Counted from the first letter of the stretch, positions 16,721 through 27,583 are shown. The stretch: 64,000 nt of DNA from Acidobacteriota bacterium (GCA_016715115.1 JADKBM010000004.1:1178001-1242000), one strand, 5' to 3'. Program-made: numbers and translations. The notes: generated by a model from the letters alone, not told the origin.

Positions 16721-16886
16721 AGGACAACTATTCCGAAAACCGATCAACTGAACCGTTGCGAGTGTCGAGTTCGGTTTATCAGGAATAGTTTGGATCGGGG
16801 TTCAGGCGACTTTCAACTTTCAAATATTCCGAAAACCGATCAAATCCGACCGTCGCTTCGTGTGGAATTGATCGGGATATCGCCAA
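16721..16886. repeat. Intergenic ATTCCGAAAACCGATCAA repeats
   Basis: ATTCCGAAAACCGATCAA occurs at 16729 and ~16826, and CAACTATTCCGAA at ~16725 and ~16883. The last also occurs at ~53930. CGACTTTCAACTTTCA is found on both sides of the IS (15200 and ~16808). No gene is seen. Confidence 0.6.
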
Positions 16887-19800
16887 CTATTCCGAAATTC
16901 CATCAACGCTGCCGAGGACGATCTCGACCGCGTGGTCAGCGCCGTCTTCGATCAGCCGGATCTCGTTCAACGGCAGTGATTTCCCATCGAACGAGATTTC
17001 GCGAACGCCGCGGCAGATGCCGGTCGGATTCTTGACCCGGATCCGGAAAAGCGTTTTGCCGCGGCGGTAGTCGATCTCAAACTCGCGCCAGTTGCGCGGA
17101 ATGCACGGGTCGATCGTCAACACGTCGCCGTTCAAATGAAAACCGAGCATTGATTCGAGCGCCGCGCGGTACATCCATCCGGCCGATCCCGTGTACCAGG
17201 TCCAACCGCCGCGTCCGACGTGCGACCTTTCGCCGTAAACATCGCCGGCGGCGACGTACGGTTCGACTTTGTATTTGTGAAGCCCGGCGCGGGTCGAAGC
17301 GTGGTTTATAGGATTCAGCAGCGTGAAAAGCTCACCGGCCTTGTCGCCGTCGCCGAGTTTCGCAAACGCCATCAGCGTCCAGATCGCGGCGTGCGTGTAT
17401 TGACCGCCGTTTTCGCGGACGCCCGGAATATAGCCTTTGATGTAACCCGGTTCGAGCGCGCTTTTGTCGAACGGCGGCGTGAACAAAAGGACGATACCGT
17501 CGCCGCGGCGGATCAGATATTCGTCCACCGATGCCATCGCGCGCGACGCCAGCTGCGGATTTGCCGCATCCGAGAGGACGCTCCACGACTGCGCGATCGA
17601 ATCGATCTTGCATTCCTCGTTCGCGGCCGACCCGAGCGGCGTTCCGTCGTCAAAATACGCCCGCCGAAACCAGCTTCCGTCCCACGCATTCTCCTCCAGC
17701 GCCAACTTCAGTTTCTCGATATGTTCGCGATATTTCTGTTCTCGCTTCTTCGGTCCGCGGCCGTTGCAGAATGGCGCGAAGTCGGCGAGCGTGTTGATCA
17801 AAAACCAGCCGAGCCAGACGCTTTCGCCCTTTCCGAGGTTTCCGACCCTGCTCATTCCGTCGTTCCAATCGCCGGAGCCCATTAACGGCAAGCCGTGCTC
17901 GCCGACCGCCAGACTGCGGTCGATGGCGCGCGCGCAGTGTTCGAAAATGTCGCCGGTTTCGCTGGAAATCTCTGGCTGAGAGTAGGAATCATCCGCGCCG
18001 GCGACGAGCGGCGGAGCCTTAATGAAAGGCACGACCTCATCGAGGATCGTTCGGTCGCCGGTTGTTTTGACATAGAAACTCGTGACGAACGGCAACCACA
18101 GAAGATCATCGGAAAATCGAGTCCGCACGCCGCGGCCCGTCGGCGGATGCCACCAATGCTGGACGTCACCTTCGGGAAATTGATGCGCGGCGGCGAGGAG
18201 AATCTGTTCACGCGCGATTCGCGGCTTCGTGTACACGAGCGACATCACGTCCTGCAGCTGGTCGCGAAAACCGACGGCGCCGCCCGATTGATAGAACGCG
18301 CTTCTGGCCCAGATCCGGCACGTCAGCGTCTGATACAGAAGCCAGCGGTTGACCAGCGTGTCGAGCGCCCTGTCCGGCGTTCTGACCTCGATCGCGCCGA
18401 GCGTTTCGTCCCAGAACCGAAGAACGTCGTCGAGTGATTCCTCGACGTTCGACGGCTGCCTGAATCGGGCGATCATCGCTTCAGCCGCGGTTCGCGATTC
18501 CGCATCGCCGATAAGAAAAATGATTTCCCGTGTTTCGCCGGGATCAAGATCGATGACGGTTTGCAGTGCGGCGCACGGATCGAGTCCGGCGCCGCTGCGG
18601 TCCGATAGTTTTTCGCGCCGAAGCGCCGATGGGTTTTTCACGCTTCCGTTTCGGCCCAGGAATTCCTTGCGGTCGCACGTCAGGGAGGAGATGGCGCTGT
18701 CCGAGGCAACGAATGCAACGCGACCCGCAAACTCGTTGTTGAAAGGGTTGCGGGCGAATATCGCGGACGCTTCGACATCCGCTTCGGTGACGACGAACGG
18801 CACGGACTTGCCGCGGCTGAAGCCGAGAACGAGTTCGCAATAACTCGTTACAGACAATTTCCGCGGGTAATCGGTCTGATTCTTCAAACGGAGCCGGGTG
18901 ATCTTGACCGATGCGTCGTGCGGCGCGAAAAGGTGCAAATGTTGCTCGATGCCGTGGCTAATGTGTTCGAAGACGGTGTAACCCTGACCGTGCCTGATGG
19001 TGTAGGATTCCGCCTCGCGAATCGGCAGAGGCGTCGGTGTCCAGACCGCGCCTGTCTCTTCGTCGCGCAGATAGATGACCTCGCCCGGCGGATCGCTGAC
19101 GACGTCGTTCGACCAAGGCGTCAAACGGTTCTCGCGGCTATTCACGGACCACGTGAAGCCCGCGCCGGATTCGGAGACCTGAAAGCCGAACGCCTTCTCG
19201 TTGGCGATGACGTTGATCCACGGCGCCGGTGTCCACTGGCCCTCGCCGAGTATTGTCACGTATTCGCGGCCGGACTGATCGAAACCGCCGAGCCCGTTGA
19301 AAAAACTCAGTTTCGGAAGATCCGGGGAAATCGAAGAATATGGCGTTTCAGACGATTGGGGAACAAAATCCTTCGGCAACGCACCGTCGATGTTCCGTCG
19401 CAGTACTTCATCGGAAAAGTCGCCGCGCTCCGCCACGATCACGGCGCGCGCGACCGTCTGCAAAAGCACCCTGTCGGCCTCCGGAATCTGGTCGCTGCGT
19501 TTGATGAAGATCCCGCCCGTTTGGTCGAGCAGATGCGCCTCACCGCTGGTGCGGACGAGCCGCAGCAATTCGTCGTGGAGAAATTGGAGGTAGCCGGGAG
19601 GATTCTCGTTTAGAACGACAAGGTCAAACTTCAGGCCCTTCAAACGCAGATACTCGTGGGCGTTAAGAAGTTCCCGAATCTGCGGCAGTCCCTCTGCCCG
19701 GTTGACCCGGACGAGCACGATCGGCAAGTCGCCGCCGATGCCGTGAACCCAGAGGTCGGACTGCGGCTTCGAATTGAGCGCGAGCATCTTCTCGGGCGAA

Positions 19801-22800
19801 CGCAGCGAGTTGTCGGAGTATAGAATATGCGCCGCGAGTCTCTGGTAGAGATACGCGCTCTCGGGCTCGATGTTAAGATGCCGCATCTCGACCTGCGAAT
19901 GCGTCCACGCCATCGCCGCTTCGCGTTCGAAGATGTTCAGATCGTGATACTTGTCGGCGAGGCGCAAAGCTTCTTCGTAGGAATTCGCGACAGATGTCGA
20001 AAACGATATCCGAACGGTCTCGTGCGGCTTGATGCGCAAGCATCGCCGGAGCGAGAAGATCGGATCAAGCACGGCCCCGACCGTGTTCGAGAGCGGACGG
20101 TCTTCGACGATCGCGAGCGGTTCGCGCGTATCGTGTCCGCGCCCCAGAAACCGGGCGCGGTCCGTTTCGTACTGCACCGCTCCGATCGTTTCGCCATCGG
20201 TCCCGACCGTGTGTATCGCCCAGACCGGCGCGTCATTTTCACCTCGCGGCCGACGCTTTGCGATGAGCGAATTCTCGGCGAGGTTGAACTCGGTTTCGAT
20301 GAACAGATTGCTGAACGCGGGATGCGCCGCATCCGCTTCCGGGGGAGCGAGAACGATCTCGGAATAGCTTGTGACCTCGATCTCGCGCACCCTCGGCGAG
20401 TTGTTGGTGATCGAGACGCGCCGGATCTCGGCCTTGTCCTCGGGCGCGACGATGATCTCGGTCCGCGTCGCGATGTTGCCGTCGCGGCGTTTTATGACCG
20501 CCTTGTCTTCAGAAAATGCGACCTCGTAAAAGCGCGGCATTTTCGCCAGCGGCTGATAGGCGGCCGACCAGATCCGGCCGTTCTCGATATCGCGGAGATA
20601 GATGAAACTGCCCCAGCAATCGCGTGTCGTGTCCTCGCGCCAACGCGTTACCGCGAGCCCATCGGACATCGAGTAACCCGCACCGGAATTCGTGACCATT
20701 ACAGAATAGGTGCCGTTTGAGAGAATTTGCGTCCGCGGGGTCGGCAGATGCGGCGTATCGAAAAGGCGCGTCACGCGGCCCGAGAGTTGTTGGACGATCG
20801 GCGTTGAAAGAACTTCTTCGGCGCGCGGATGCGATGCCGGGACACCGTGCGGAATGCGTTCCTGAAGCAGAAGTTCGGTCGCGCGGACGAGCGGTTCGGC
20901 GTGAAAACGCCGCTGCATCACGTCCGAATGAACGAGATTGTTGAGCGCGACGAGCATCATTCCCTGGTGATGCGCCATAAAGGCTCGGATGAAAACGTGC
21001 TTTTGATCCGGCGGCAGCCGCTCAGGGGTATAGTCGATCGCTTCGTAGAAACCGAAACGCGCCAACGCGCCCTCGTCGACCAGTCGCCGGAAGTTATCCA
21101 TTGCCGCGGTCGGGAAGACCTGCGCGGCGAGCGCCGTCGAATACGGCGAGATGACAAGATCTTCGCTCAATCCTCGTTTCAGCCCGAGTCCCGGAACACC
21201 GAATGCCTGATACTGATAATTCAGTTGCAGATCACGGGCGTTGTAGGCTGATTCGGAGATTCCCCACGGCACATCGTTTTTCTTCGCGTATTCGATCTGA
21301 CGCCGGACAATCGCGCGGTAAGTTTGATTCAAGAATGTGTCTTCGTAATCGCGCATCACCAGGAGCGGCATCAGATACTCGAACATCGTCGCCGTCCACG
21401 AGATCAGGGCACGGCTCGAACCGACGGGAGTCAAGGCGCGGCCGAGCCTGAACCAATGCTCCTGCGGGATCTCGCCCTTGGCGATCGCGACGAATCCCGT
21501 CAGGCGCGCCTCCGAGGCGAGCAGATCGTAAAAGGAATTGTCGAGCTTTTCGTTGTCGGCGTTGTAGCCGATGGCGAAAACCTTGCGTTCCGGGTCGATC
21601 AGGAAACCGAATTCCATCTCGTCGACGAAATCCGCGGACTGCCAAGCGAAATGATTGAAATTCGACACGGTGATGATCGCCACGGTCGCCGCTTGCCGGA
21701 CCATCGCCGAGAGAATCTGGAGCGCGTTGACTGCGGCCGTCGTGTCGCGTTCGATCATTTCCGAACTCTTGATCTTTTCGGTGATGTTCAGAAGCCGCAG
21801 CAGCAATCCGTCGTACAGGTCGGCGAGTTCGGCGAGCGACGGAAAGAACTTGAGGAGGTCCATTATCTCGCGCCATTCCTGCTGAATCTCGGGAAAGTCG
21901 CGGCTGATGATTTCCGAAAGGTGCGAGAAATCGCTTTCCTGCCAGGGAATGAAGGTCTTGATGTCGCGCCGGAAGGTGTGCGTCTGGTGCGCCAGATCCG
22001 ACGACCAGAACCGCAATTCGTCAAAATGAGCATCGCCGTGCTCCTGCGACAGCGCGCCGGTCATATCGCGGATGACCTCGGTTCGGGCGATCAAAGCGTC
22101 GAGCAACGTCAGCCACGCGTCGGGCGTTTCGTCTGGCTGGTTCGCCAGAAGGCGTCGGCAAGCATCGATCTCCTGGTTCAGGTGTTTGACGGTGACGGCC
22201 TCCGTTCGATGGCGCGCGAAACTCAGCTGCCTAGCCTCGTGACTCATCATTTCGAGAGAATCGGCGAGTCCTTCCATCACTCGTGTGTCGAAGAGTTTGC
22301 GGTTCGGGATCTCGATCATCGCCTGCTTCGCCGCCAGAAGATGCCCGGCGAGGTTGCCGCTGTCGACGGTTGAAACATAACGCGGCGCCAACGGCGCGAG
22401 GGTCTGCGTGTCGTACCAGTTAAGAAAGTGACCCCTGTATCGTTCGAGTTTCTCGAGCGATTTGAAGGTCAGTCCCAACCGTTCCGAAAGTTCGAGCGTT
22501 CCGACGTAGCCGAAATCGTGGGCCGAGACGGTCGCAAGCAAGAGCAGTCCGATGTTCGTCGGCGACGTCCGGTGCGCGACCTTCGGCAACGGATCTTCCT
22601 GAAAATTGTCGGGCGGCAGCCAGTTATCCTCGTCACCGACGAAGGTCTCGAAGAATCGCCACGTCCGGCGCGCGATCATTCGTGCCATCTTTGTTTCGAG
22701 GGCGGCGAGCCGATCATCGGCGACCCGCGGCGGCAGACTGACGCGGTGCGCGATCACCGGCGCGAATAGCCAGGCAAGCAGAAATGGCAAGGCAACGGGC

Positions 22801-25703
22801 AAGGCTTCCGGGCGGAACCAAATGACGAGAAAAGCTCCGATGCCCGTCAGTACGACCGTCGCCCGCATTGACCGAAAAGCGTCACCGAGACTGCCTGGAC
22901 CCTCGCTCGCGCTTGAGGCGGCGGTCGTCCATTCGAGCAGATCTTTGCGAGATATCAGTTTTCGATAAACGGTTCGGACGATGGCATCGGCCTTCGAAAA
23001 TGCCTGGCTCGCGAGAAACGCGAACGCGAGCAAGGCCTTCTCGCTATTCGATCGGAAATCGTCCCAGACGCCCCCGAAATGATTTCCCCACGACACCCCG
23101 CGCGGAGGCACGAGCAGATTCATCTGCAACTGCGCGTAGATCGGAAAGCAGACCTCGATCAGAACGAAAAGCGTGAAAACCAACGGCGAGCCTGGAATGA
23201 ACGTCCAGACGGCCAATAGCCACAGAAAGATCGTCGTCGCCGTCAGGCTTCGACGCAAATTGTCGAAAATTTTCCATCTTGAGATCAGCGGCAGATCGTT
23301 GCCGATCCATTTCCCATCTTTCTTGATCCACGGTAAGACCCAGGCCGCGATCTGCCAGTCGCCGCGAACCCAACGATGCGAGCGTTGCGAAAAACTCGCG
23401 AATCGGGCCGGAAAATCGTCGATGAATTCAATGTCCGTGACAAGGCCGCAGCGCGCGTATAGTCCCTCGAAAAGGTCGTGGCTCAAAACCGTGTTCTCGG
23501 CCACGCGGTCCTTCATCGAGCGGGAGAACGCATCGACGTCGTATAGTCCCTTGCCGGTAAAACTCCCCTCGCCGAACAGGTCCTGATAGATGTCGGACGA
23601 CGCGGTGGTATACGGATCGACGCCTTTGTCGCCCGATAAGGTTCGCGCAAAATATGATTGTGATGCGCTTTTGAGCGAAATGCCGATGCGCGGCTGCAAA
23701 ATGCCGTAGCCCCGCGTCACGCGGCCGAGTTTTTCGTCGAAGAACGGCCGGTTGAGCGGGTGCTCGGCAATTCCGATGAGTTTTCGGGCCGAATCGCGCG
23801 GCAGCTGCGTGTCGGAATCGAGTGTGATGACATATTTGATCTTCCCAAGGAACTCGGGATCGGCCGTCGCAACCACGAAACTCGTTGTTTCGCCGCCGCG
23901 CAGAAGGGCATTGAACTCTTCCAGTTTCCCTCGCTTGCGTTCCCAGCCCATCCATTTCCCCTCGCTTTCGTTCCATTGCCGGCAACGAACGAACAGATGG
24001 AATCTTTCGGGATTCCGTTCGTTGAGTTCGTCGATGCGCTGCCGCGCCAGCGCGAGGATCAAGGCATCATCCGGCAGTTCTTCAACCGTGGCGTCGGCGA
24101 AATCGCCGAGCAGTGCGAAAAAGATGTTCTCGTCGCGGTTCGCCAGACAGTAGATCTCGAGTTTCTCCAGTAGTTCGACGACAACCGATTCATTGTTCAG
24201 GATTGTCGGAATGACGACCATCGTTTTGGCATTCTCGGGAATCGACGAGACGGTTTCCATCTGTGGAAGCACGCGCGGCGCGATCAGAAGCGTGTAGTCC
24301 CAGTTCGAGATGCTCAACGCCAGGTCACTTGCGGGGATCAGCGAAAGCAGTGCGAAAACCAACAGCAACGGCAGACTCGCGCCCGAACTCACCGCCGCCG
24401 AAACGAGCAAACCAACGATCAGTACGGTCAGAACGGCCGTCAGACCGAGATAGGCCGCCGTCGGATGCTTGAGGATCAGACGATGCACGGATTCAAGAAA
24501 TGGGGCGTGGTAATCGAACTGCCTTTCGGTTTCGGCGAGCCCTTTATCGATCAGGTAGTAGCCGATATGCGAGGATCGCAAATCGGGCGAGCCGGTCTCC
24601 CTGTTTTTTCGCGCGAGTTGGACGACGCCCTCGGCGACGACCAGCTCATCCCGCTTCGTGCGTTTGGCGATGCGTTCGACAATTTCGCGGTAACGGTTTC
24701 GCGTCACGAAGTTCATTGCGGCGTAGACCCTCGCCGGATCGTTTTTCAATATCGCCTCGGTCAAACTCGCAGTTTCAAAAAACGAGTTCCAGTCGATCGT
24801 CGAAAGCAGTCGCATGCTCGTGATGATGTTTCCGACCGTGACCTGCGCCGAGGCCTGGCTTTGGTACTCTGATTGGACCATCTGTTCGATGCTCGTGCCG
24901 CGCTCCTGGAGGTGGTTTTCGAGCCAAACGTAGACCGGCGCGATCGTCTGGTCACGGTCGCGAAGCTGGCGCGTGAGTTGTTCGATGAACGCGCTCCCGA
25001 TCTCTTTGCGGCGGCCGAAACGCCGGATCAGAACCGGCAGCACATCGCGCGAACGACCGGCGGTCAATTCGATCAGTTCGTCGGCGATCGATTCGGCTTC
25101 GTCGCGTTCTTCCCGCGAAACGACGATTCGCGCCGCCAACCGGCGAAGATTCTCGACAAGCGCAAAGCGAAGTGCGATGGCGAACGCCCAAAGTTCGCCG
25201 ATGGTCAGCGGCGTGACCGTTTGATATGCGTTGAGAAAGCGTTGGAGGGTTTCAACGTCGAGACGGCTGTCCGTATGGGCGATGATCATCACGGCGACCG
25301 CATAGATGCGGGGATAACCCGCAAATGCGCCGTTCTTCAGTTTGGGAAGTTCACGATAGAACCCGGACGGCAGGTCTTCCTGGATCTCGCGGAGTTGTTC
25401 TTCGACGACGTGGAAGTTATCGACCAGCCATTCGGCCGCCGGAGAGATACCGGTTTCGTCCCTGATCCTTTTTACCAGCGATTGATACGTCGCCACGAGC
25501 ACGCGTCCGTTGTCTTTCAAACGCGGAAGGAGTTTTTGAAATTTTCGGGGTTGATCGACTTCAAGATGTCCGCCGGCAAAAGCCACGGCAAACTGTTCCA
25601 GACGTTCGACGCTATAGAGTTCGCAGCGGATCGGCGTATTGCTCGCGTTTTGAGTGAATGCGTCCTGAAAGGCGCCCGAATTTGCAAAGAATGATTCTTC
25701 CAT
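16887..25703 (-). CDS. ndvB: Cyclic beta-1,2-glucan synthase (GT84-GH94, NdvB/Cgs type)
   Basis: 2938 residues, the normal size of the family. In order: a long N-terminal region; membrane helices at ~418-465; a GT84 domain with 'VITLDSDTQLPRD' near 630 and 'RWVRGDWQIAAW' near 784; further helices at ~830-970; a glycoamylase-like domain with 'GISESAYNARDL' near 1484 and 'HHQGMM' near 1581; two carbohydrate-binding GH94-type units; and a GH94 phosphorylase domain with 'PTGRGVRTRFSDDL' near 2521 and 'GSGDWNDGM' near 2611. Known enzymes polymerise UDP-glucose into beta-1,2-glucan, then set length and cyclise it for export to the periplasm. It follows the radical SAM gene by 37 bp on the same strand. 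No osmoregulator gene is adjacent. Confidence 0.88.
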   Translation of the reverse strand: MEESFFANSGAFQDAFTQNASNTPIRCELYSVERLEQFAVAFAGGHLEVDQPRKFQKLLPRLKDNGRVLVATYQSLVKRIRDETGISPAAEWLVDNFHVVEEQLREIQEDLPSGFYRELPKLKNGAFAGYPRIYAVAVMIIAHTDSRLDVETLQRFLNAYQTVTPLTIGELWAFAIALRFALVENLRRLAARIVVSREERDEAESIADELIELTAGRSRDVLPVLIRRFGRRKEIGSAFIEQLTRQLRDRDQTIAPVYVWLENHLQERGTSIEQMVQSEYQSQASAQVTVGNIITSMRLLSTIDWNSFFETASLTEAILKNDPARVYAAMNFVTRNRYREIVERIAKRTKRDELVVAEGVVQLARKNRETGSPDLRSSHIGYYLIDKGLAETERQFDYHAPFLESVHRLILKHPTAAYLGLTAVLTVLIVGLLVSAAVSSGASLPLLLVFALLSLIPASDLALSISNWDYTLLIAPRVLPQMETVSSIPENAKTMVVIPTILNNESVVVELLEKLEIYCLANRDENIFFALLGDFADATVEELPDDALILALARQRIDELNERNPERFHLFVRCRQWNESEGKWMGWERKRGKLEEFNALLRGGETTSFVVATADPEFLGKIKYVITLDSDTQLPRDSARKLIGIAEHPLNRPFFDEKLGRVTRGYGILQPRIGISLKSASQSYFARTLSGDKGVDPYTTASSDIYQDLFGEGSFTGKGLYDVDAFSRSMKDRVAENTVLSHDLFEGLYARCGLVTDIEFIDDFPARFASFSQRSHRWVRGDWQIAAWVLPWIKKDGKWIGNDLPLISRWKIFDNLRRSLTATTIFLWLLAVWTFIPGSPLVFTLFVLIEVCFPIYAQLQMNLLVPPRGVSWGNHFGGVWDDFRSNSEKALLAFAFLASQAFSKADAIVRTVYRKLISRKDLLEWTTAASSASEGPGSLGDAFRSMRATVVLTGIGAFLVIWFRPEALPVALPFLLAWLFAPVIAHRVSLPPRVADDRLAALETKMARMIARRTWRFFETFVGDEDNWLPPDNFQEDPLPKVAHRTSPTNIGLLLLATVSAHDFGYVGTLELSERLGLTFKSLEKLERYRGHFLNWYDTQTLAPLAPRYVSTVDSGNLAGHLLAAKQAMIEIPNRKLFDTRVMEGLADSLEMMSHEARQLSFARHRTEAVTVKHLNQEIDACRRLLANQPDETPDAWLTLLDALIARTEVIRDMTGALSQEHGDAHFDELRFWSSDLAHQTHTFRRDIKTFIPWQESDFSHLSEIISRDFPEIQQEWREIMDLLKFFPSLAELADLYDGLLLRLLNITEKIKSSEMIERDTTAAVNALQILSAMVRQAATVAIITVSNFNHFAWQSADFVDEMEFGFLIDPERKVFAIGYNADNEKLDNSFYDLLASEARLTGFVAIAKGEIPQEHWFRLGRALTPVGSSRALISWTATMFEYLMPLLVMRDYEDTFLNQTYRAIVRRQIEYAKKNDVPWGISESAYNARDLQLNYQYQAFGVPGLGLKRGLSEDLVISPYSTALAAQVFPTAAMDNFRRLVDEGALARFGFYEAIDYTPERLPPDQKHVFIRAFMAHHQGMMLVALNNLVHSDVMQRRFHAEPLVRATELLLQERIPHGVPASHPRAEEVLSTPIVQQLSGRVTRLFDTPHLPTPRTQILSNGTYSVMVTNSGAGYSMSDGLAVTRWREDTTRDCWGSFIYLRDIENGRIWSAAYQPLAKMPRFYEVAFSEDKAVIKRRDGNIATRTEIIVAPEDKAEIRRVSITNNSPRVREIEVTSYSEIVLAPPEADAAHPAFSNLFIETEFNLAENSLIAKRRPRGENDAPVWAIHTVGTDGETIGAVQYETDRARFLGRGHDTREPLAIVEDRPLSNTVGAVLDPIFSLRRCLRIKPHETVRISFSTSVANSYEEALRLADKYHDLNIFEREAAMAWTHSQVEMRHLNIEPESAYLYQRLAAHILYSDNSLRSPEKMLALNSKPQSDLWVHGIGGDLPIVLVRVNRAEGLPQIRELLNAHEYLRLKGLKFDLVVLNENPPGYLQFLHDELLRLVRTSGEAHLLDQTGGIFIKRSDQIPEADRVLLQTVARAVIVAERGDFSDEVLRRNIDGALPKDFVPQSSETPYSSISPDLPKLSFFNGLGGFDQSGREYVTILGEGQWTPAPWINVIANEKAFGFQVSESGAGFTWSVNSRENRLTPWSNDVVSDPPGEVIYLRDEETGAVWTPTPLPIREAESYTIRHGQGYTVFEHISHGIEQHLHLFAPHDASVKITRLRLKNQTDYPRKLSVTSYCELVLGFSRGKSVPFVVTEADVEASAIFARNPFNNEFAGRVAFVASDSAISSLTCDRKEFLGRNGSVKNPSALRREKLSDRSGAGLDPCAALQTVIDLDPGETREIIFLIGDAESRTAAEAMIARFRQPSNVEESLDDVLRFWDETLGAIEVRTPDRALDTLVNRWLLYQTLTCRIWARSAFYQSGGAVGFRDQLQDVMSLVYTKPRIAREQILLAAAHQFPEGDVQHWWHPPTGRGVRTRFSDDLLWLPFVTSFYVKTTGDRTILDEVVPFIKAPPLVAGADDSYSQPEISSETGDIFEHCARAIDRSLAVGEHGLPLMGSGDWNDGMSRVGNLGKGESVWLGWFLINTLADFAPFCNGRGPKKREQKYREHIEKLKLALEENAWDGSWFRRAYFDDGTPLGSAANEECKIDSIAQSWSVLSDAANPQLASRAMASVDEYLIRRGDGIVLLFTPPFDKSALEPGYIKGYIPGVRENGGQYTHAAIWTLMAFAKLGDGDKAGELFTLLNPINHASTRAGLHKYKVEPYVAAGDVYGERSHVGRGGWTWYTGSAGWMYRAALESMLGFHLNGDVLTIDPCIPRNWREFEIDYRRGKTLFRIRVKNPTGICRGVREISFDGKSLPLNEIRLIEDGADHAVEIVLGSVDGISE

Positions 25704-25740
25704 TACTTCTCATCTTGTCGGCGCCCGTCCCGATCCGGAA

Positions 25741-27225
25741 TTAGTCGCAGTATCGATCGGTGATCTTTCGAAAATGGTAGCCCATTGCCGCGAGCGCAAT
25801 TCCGTGCGCGAACTCCTTCGGATAGGAATGCAGCAGGCTGAACAGATATCTCCAAAATTGAACGCGTTCGCTATCTTTCACACCGAGCGTGACAACGATC
25901 TTGACGAAGGCTTTTACATCGTTGACGAAATCGGCCTTCCGCGGTTCGACCGTGTTTCGATTGAATCGCTCGAGGCAATCGAGCGCTCGCCGGTAATACT
26001 CCCGCGGGCTGTAGATGTTCCGCAGAATGTTCTTGTAGCCCTCGATCAATCGCTCGCGATTCATCTTCGGAACGAAATTCAGCGAACAATCGGTGTTGTT
26101 TCCGGTGCTTTCGTGCAGCAGCCTGTTTTCTTTCTCGAGCCGTCGCCAAAGCTGCGTGTCCGGCAACGCCGCCAAAAGGCCGACCATTGCCAAGGGAATC
26201 GCACTTTCGCGGATGAATTCGATCTGGCGGTCGAAAATGTTCTCCGGATCGCTGTCGAAACCGACGATGAATCCGGCCATTATCTCCATTCCGTAGCGCT
26301 GGATCTTGCGCACCGATTCAAGCAGGTCGCGACGCGTGTTTTGGCCCTTGTTCGCTTCCTTCAAGCTTTCGGCGGCCGGAGTTTCAATTCCCAGGAAGAC
26401 GCGTCGAAATCCGGCATCCTGCATCAATTGAAGCAGTTCGTCATCCTCGGCCAGATTCAAACTCGCTTCGGTGATAAAAGAAAAGGGAAAGTCGTGATTT
26501 CGGGACCAGTCGATCAGTTCGGGCAAAAACCTCTTTACGTTGCGCTTATTGCCGATGAAGTTGTCATCGACGATAAAGACCAGCCCGCGCCAACCGATAT
26601 TCCAAAGAGCGTCCAGTTCACTCAGCATCTGCTCGTTCGACTTGGTTCGCGGGACGCGTCCGTAAATCTCGATAATGTCGCAAAACTCGCACTGAAAAGG
26701 GCATCCGCGCGAATACTGGAGATTCATCGCGCTGTAATTGTCGGGGTCAATGAGTCCGAAATCGGGGACCGGCGTGGTGTGCAGCGAAGGTCGTTCGGCC
26801 GCTTTGTAGATCCGCTTCGGAGTCTTCCTTTCCAGATCTTCAACAAATTCGGGCAGGGTCGTTTCGGTTTCGCCGATAAAGACAAAATCGACCTCCGGAT
26901 AAAGGTCCGGACTGGTCGAAACATAAGGACCGCCCAGCGCGATCCGCTTGCCCGCTTTCTTGCATCGTTTGATGACTTCATCAAGCGATTCCTTTTGAAC
27001 GATCATCGCGCTGATGAAAACGATATCCGCCCATTCGATATCCACGGCCTTCAGCGGTTCGACGTTCAGATCCGTCAAACGCCGTTCCCAGGTCTCCGGC
27101 AACATCGCCGAAACCGTCAGAAGGCCAAGCGGCGGAAACGCCGATCTCCTGCCTTCAAAAGCCAGAGCGTGGGTAAAACTCCAGTAAGTTTCGGGAAAAA
27201 CCGGATAAACAAATAGAATCTTCAT
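25741..27225 (-). CDS. B12-binding radical SAM protein with DUF4070
   Basis: 494 residues. A cobalamin-binding Rossmann-like domain (~1-150, 'FPPLGLLTVSAMLP', 'GGPYVSTSPDLYPEVDFVFIGE') is followed by a radical SAM domain with 'RGCPFQCEFCDI' (CxxxCxxC, one 4Fe-4S cluster). A DUF4070 C-terminus ('TDCSLNFVPKM' to 'EYYRRALDCLERF') closes the protein. Members include hopanoid C-3 methylase-like and other uncharacterised class B methylases. No hopanoid genes are seen nearby, so the substrate is open. The protein should use SAM and methylcobalamin in the cytosol. It precedes the glucan synthase by 37 bp and may be cotranscribed. Confidence 0.8.
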   Translation of the reverse strand: MKILFVYPVFPETYWSFTHALAFEGRRSAFPPLGLLTVSAMLPETWERRLTDLNVEPLKAVDIEWADIVFISAMIVQKESLDEVIKRCKKAGKRIALGGPYVSTSPDLYPEVDFVFIGETETTLPEFVEDLERKTPKRIYKAAERPSLHTTPVPDFGLIDPDNYSAMNLQYSRGCPFQCEFCDIIEIYGRVPRTKSNEQMLSELDALWNIGWRGLVFIVDDNFIGNKRNVKRFLPELIDWSRNHDFPFSFITEASLNLAEDDELLQLMQDAGFRRVFLGIETPAAESLKEANKGQNTRRDLLESVRKIQRYGMEIMAGFIVGFDSDPENIFDRQIEFIRESAIPLAMVGLLAALPDTQLWRRLEKENRLLHESTGNNTDCSLNFVPKMNRERLIEGYKNILRNIYSPREYYRRALDCLERFNRNTVEPRKADFVNDVKAFVKIVVTLGVKDSERVQFWRYLFSLLHSYPKEFAHGIALAAMGYHFRKITDRYCD

Positions 27226-27398
27226 CGTCAGAACAAGCGATTGCAGTTAAGGCGTTGCTGAGATTTCCAATATCGCCAACGCCATTGCAGGCCCAACGGA
27301 TTCGAAGTCCGTTGTCGGCCGACCGTGACATCGAAGCGAAGCCGAACGTAGTACATCGAAAAAAAGAGCACTTTCATAGTTCGGCCTCACACCTCGAC

Positions 27399-27551
27399 TT
27401 AACCTGCCAATCTGCGTCCCTGAATCAGACGAATCACGAGGACCGCAACCGCGATCAGCAACAAAATGTGAATCGCTCCGCCCATCGAATTCGACGTGAC
27501 CATTCCGAGCGCCCACAAGACCAACAATATGACTAAAATCGTCCAAAGCAT
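27399..27551 (-). CDS. lmo0937-type small membrane protein
   Basis: 50 residues: 'MLWTILVILLVLWALGMVTS' then 'IHILLLIAVAVLVIRLIQGR', two membrane helices joined by a short Gly-rich turn, as in the lmo0937/DUF5670 family. GGAGG lies 7 bases before the ATG. Its function is unknown; it is often seen with stress genes. Upstream (27584-27626) is a perfect TATAAT with the shared inverted repeat 21 bp before it, so it is probably a member of the proposed stress regulon. The interval 27226-27398 before the radical SAM gene holds only a small hairpin near 27300. Confidence 0.75.
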   Translation of the reverse strand: MLWTILVILLVLWALGMVTSNSMGGAIHILLLIAVAVLVIRLIQGRRLAG

Positions 27552-27583
27552 TGTTTTGACCTCCAATTGATTACTACAACTTC

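Noticed and set aside
15237..16723. Target-site duplication of the IS3 element
   Set aside because: Left flank CAA and right flank AGG differ.
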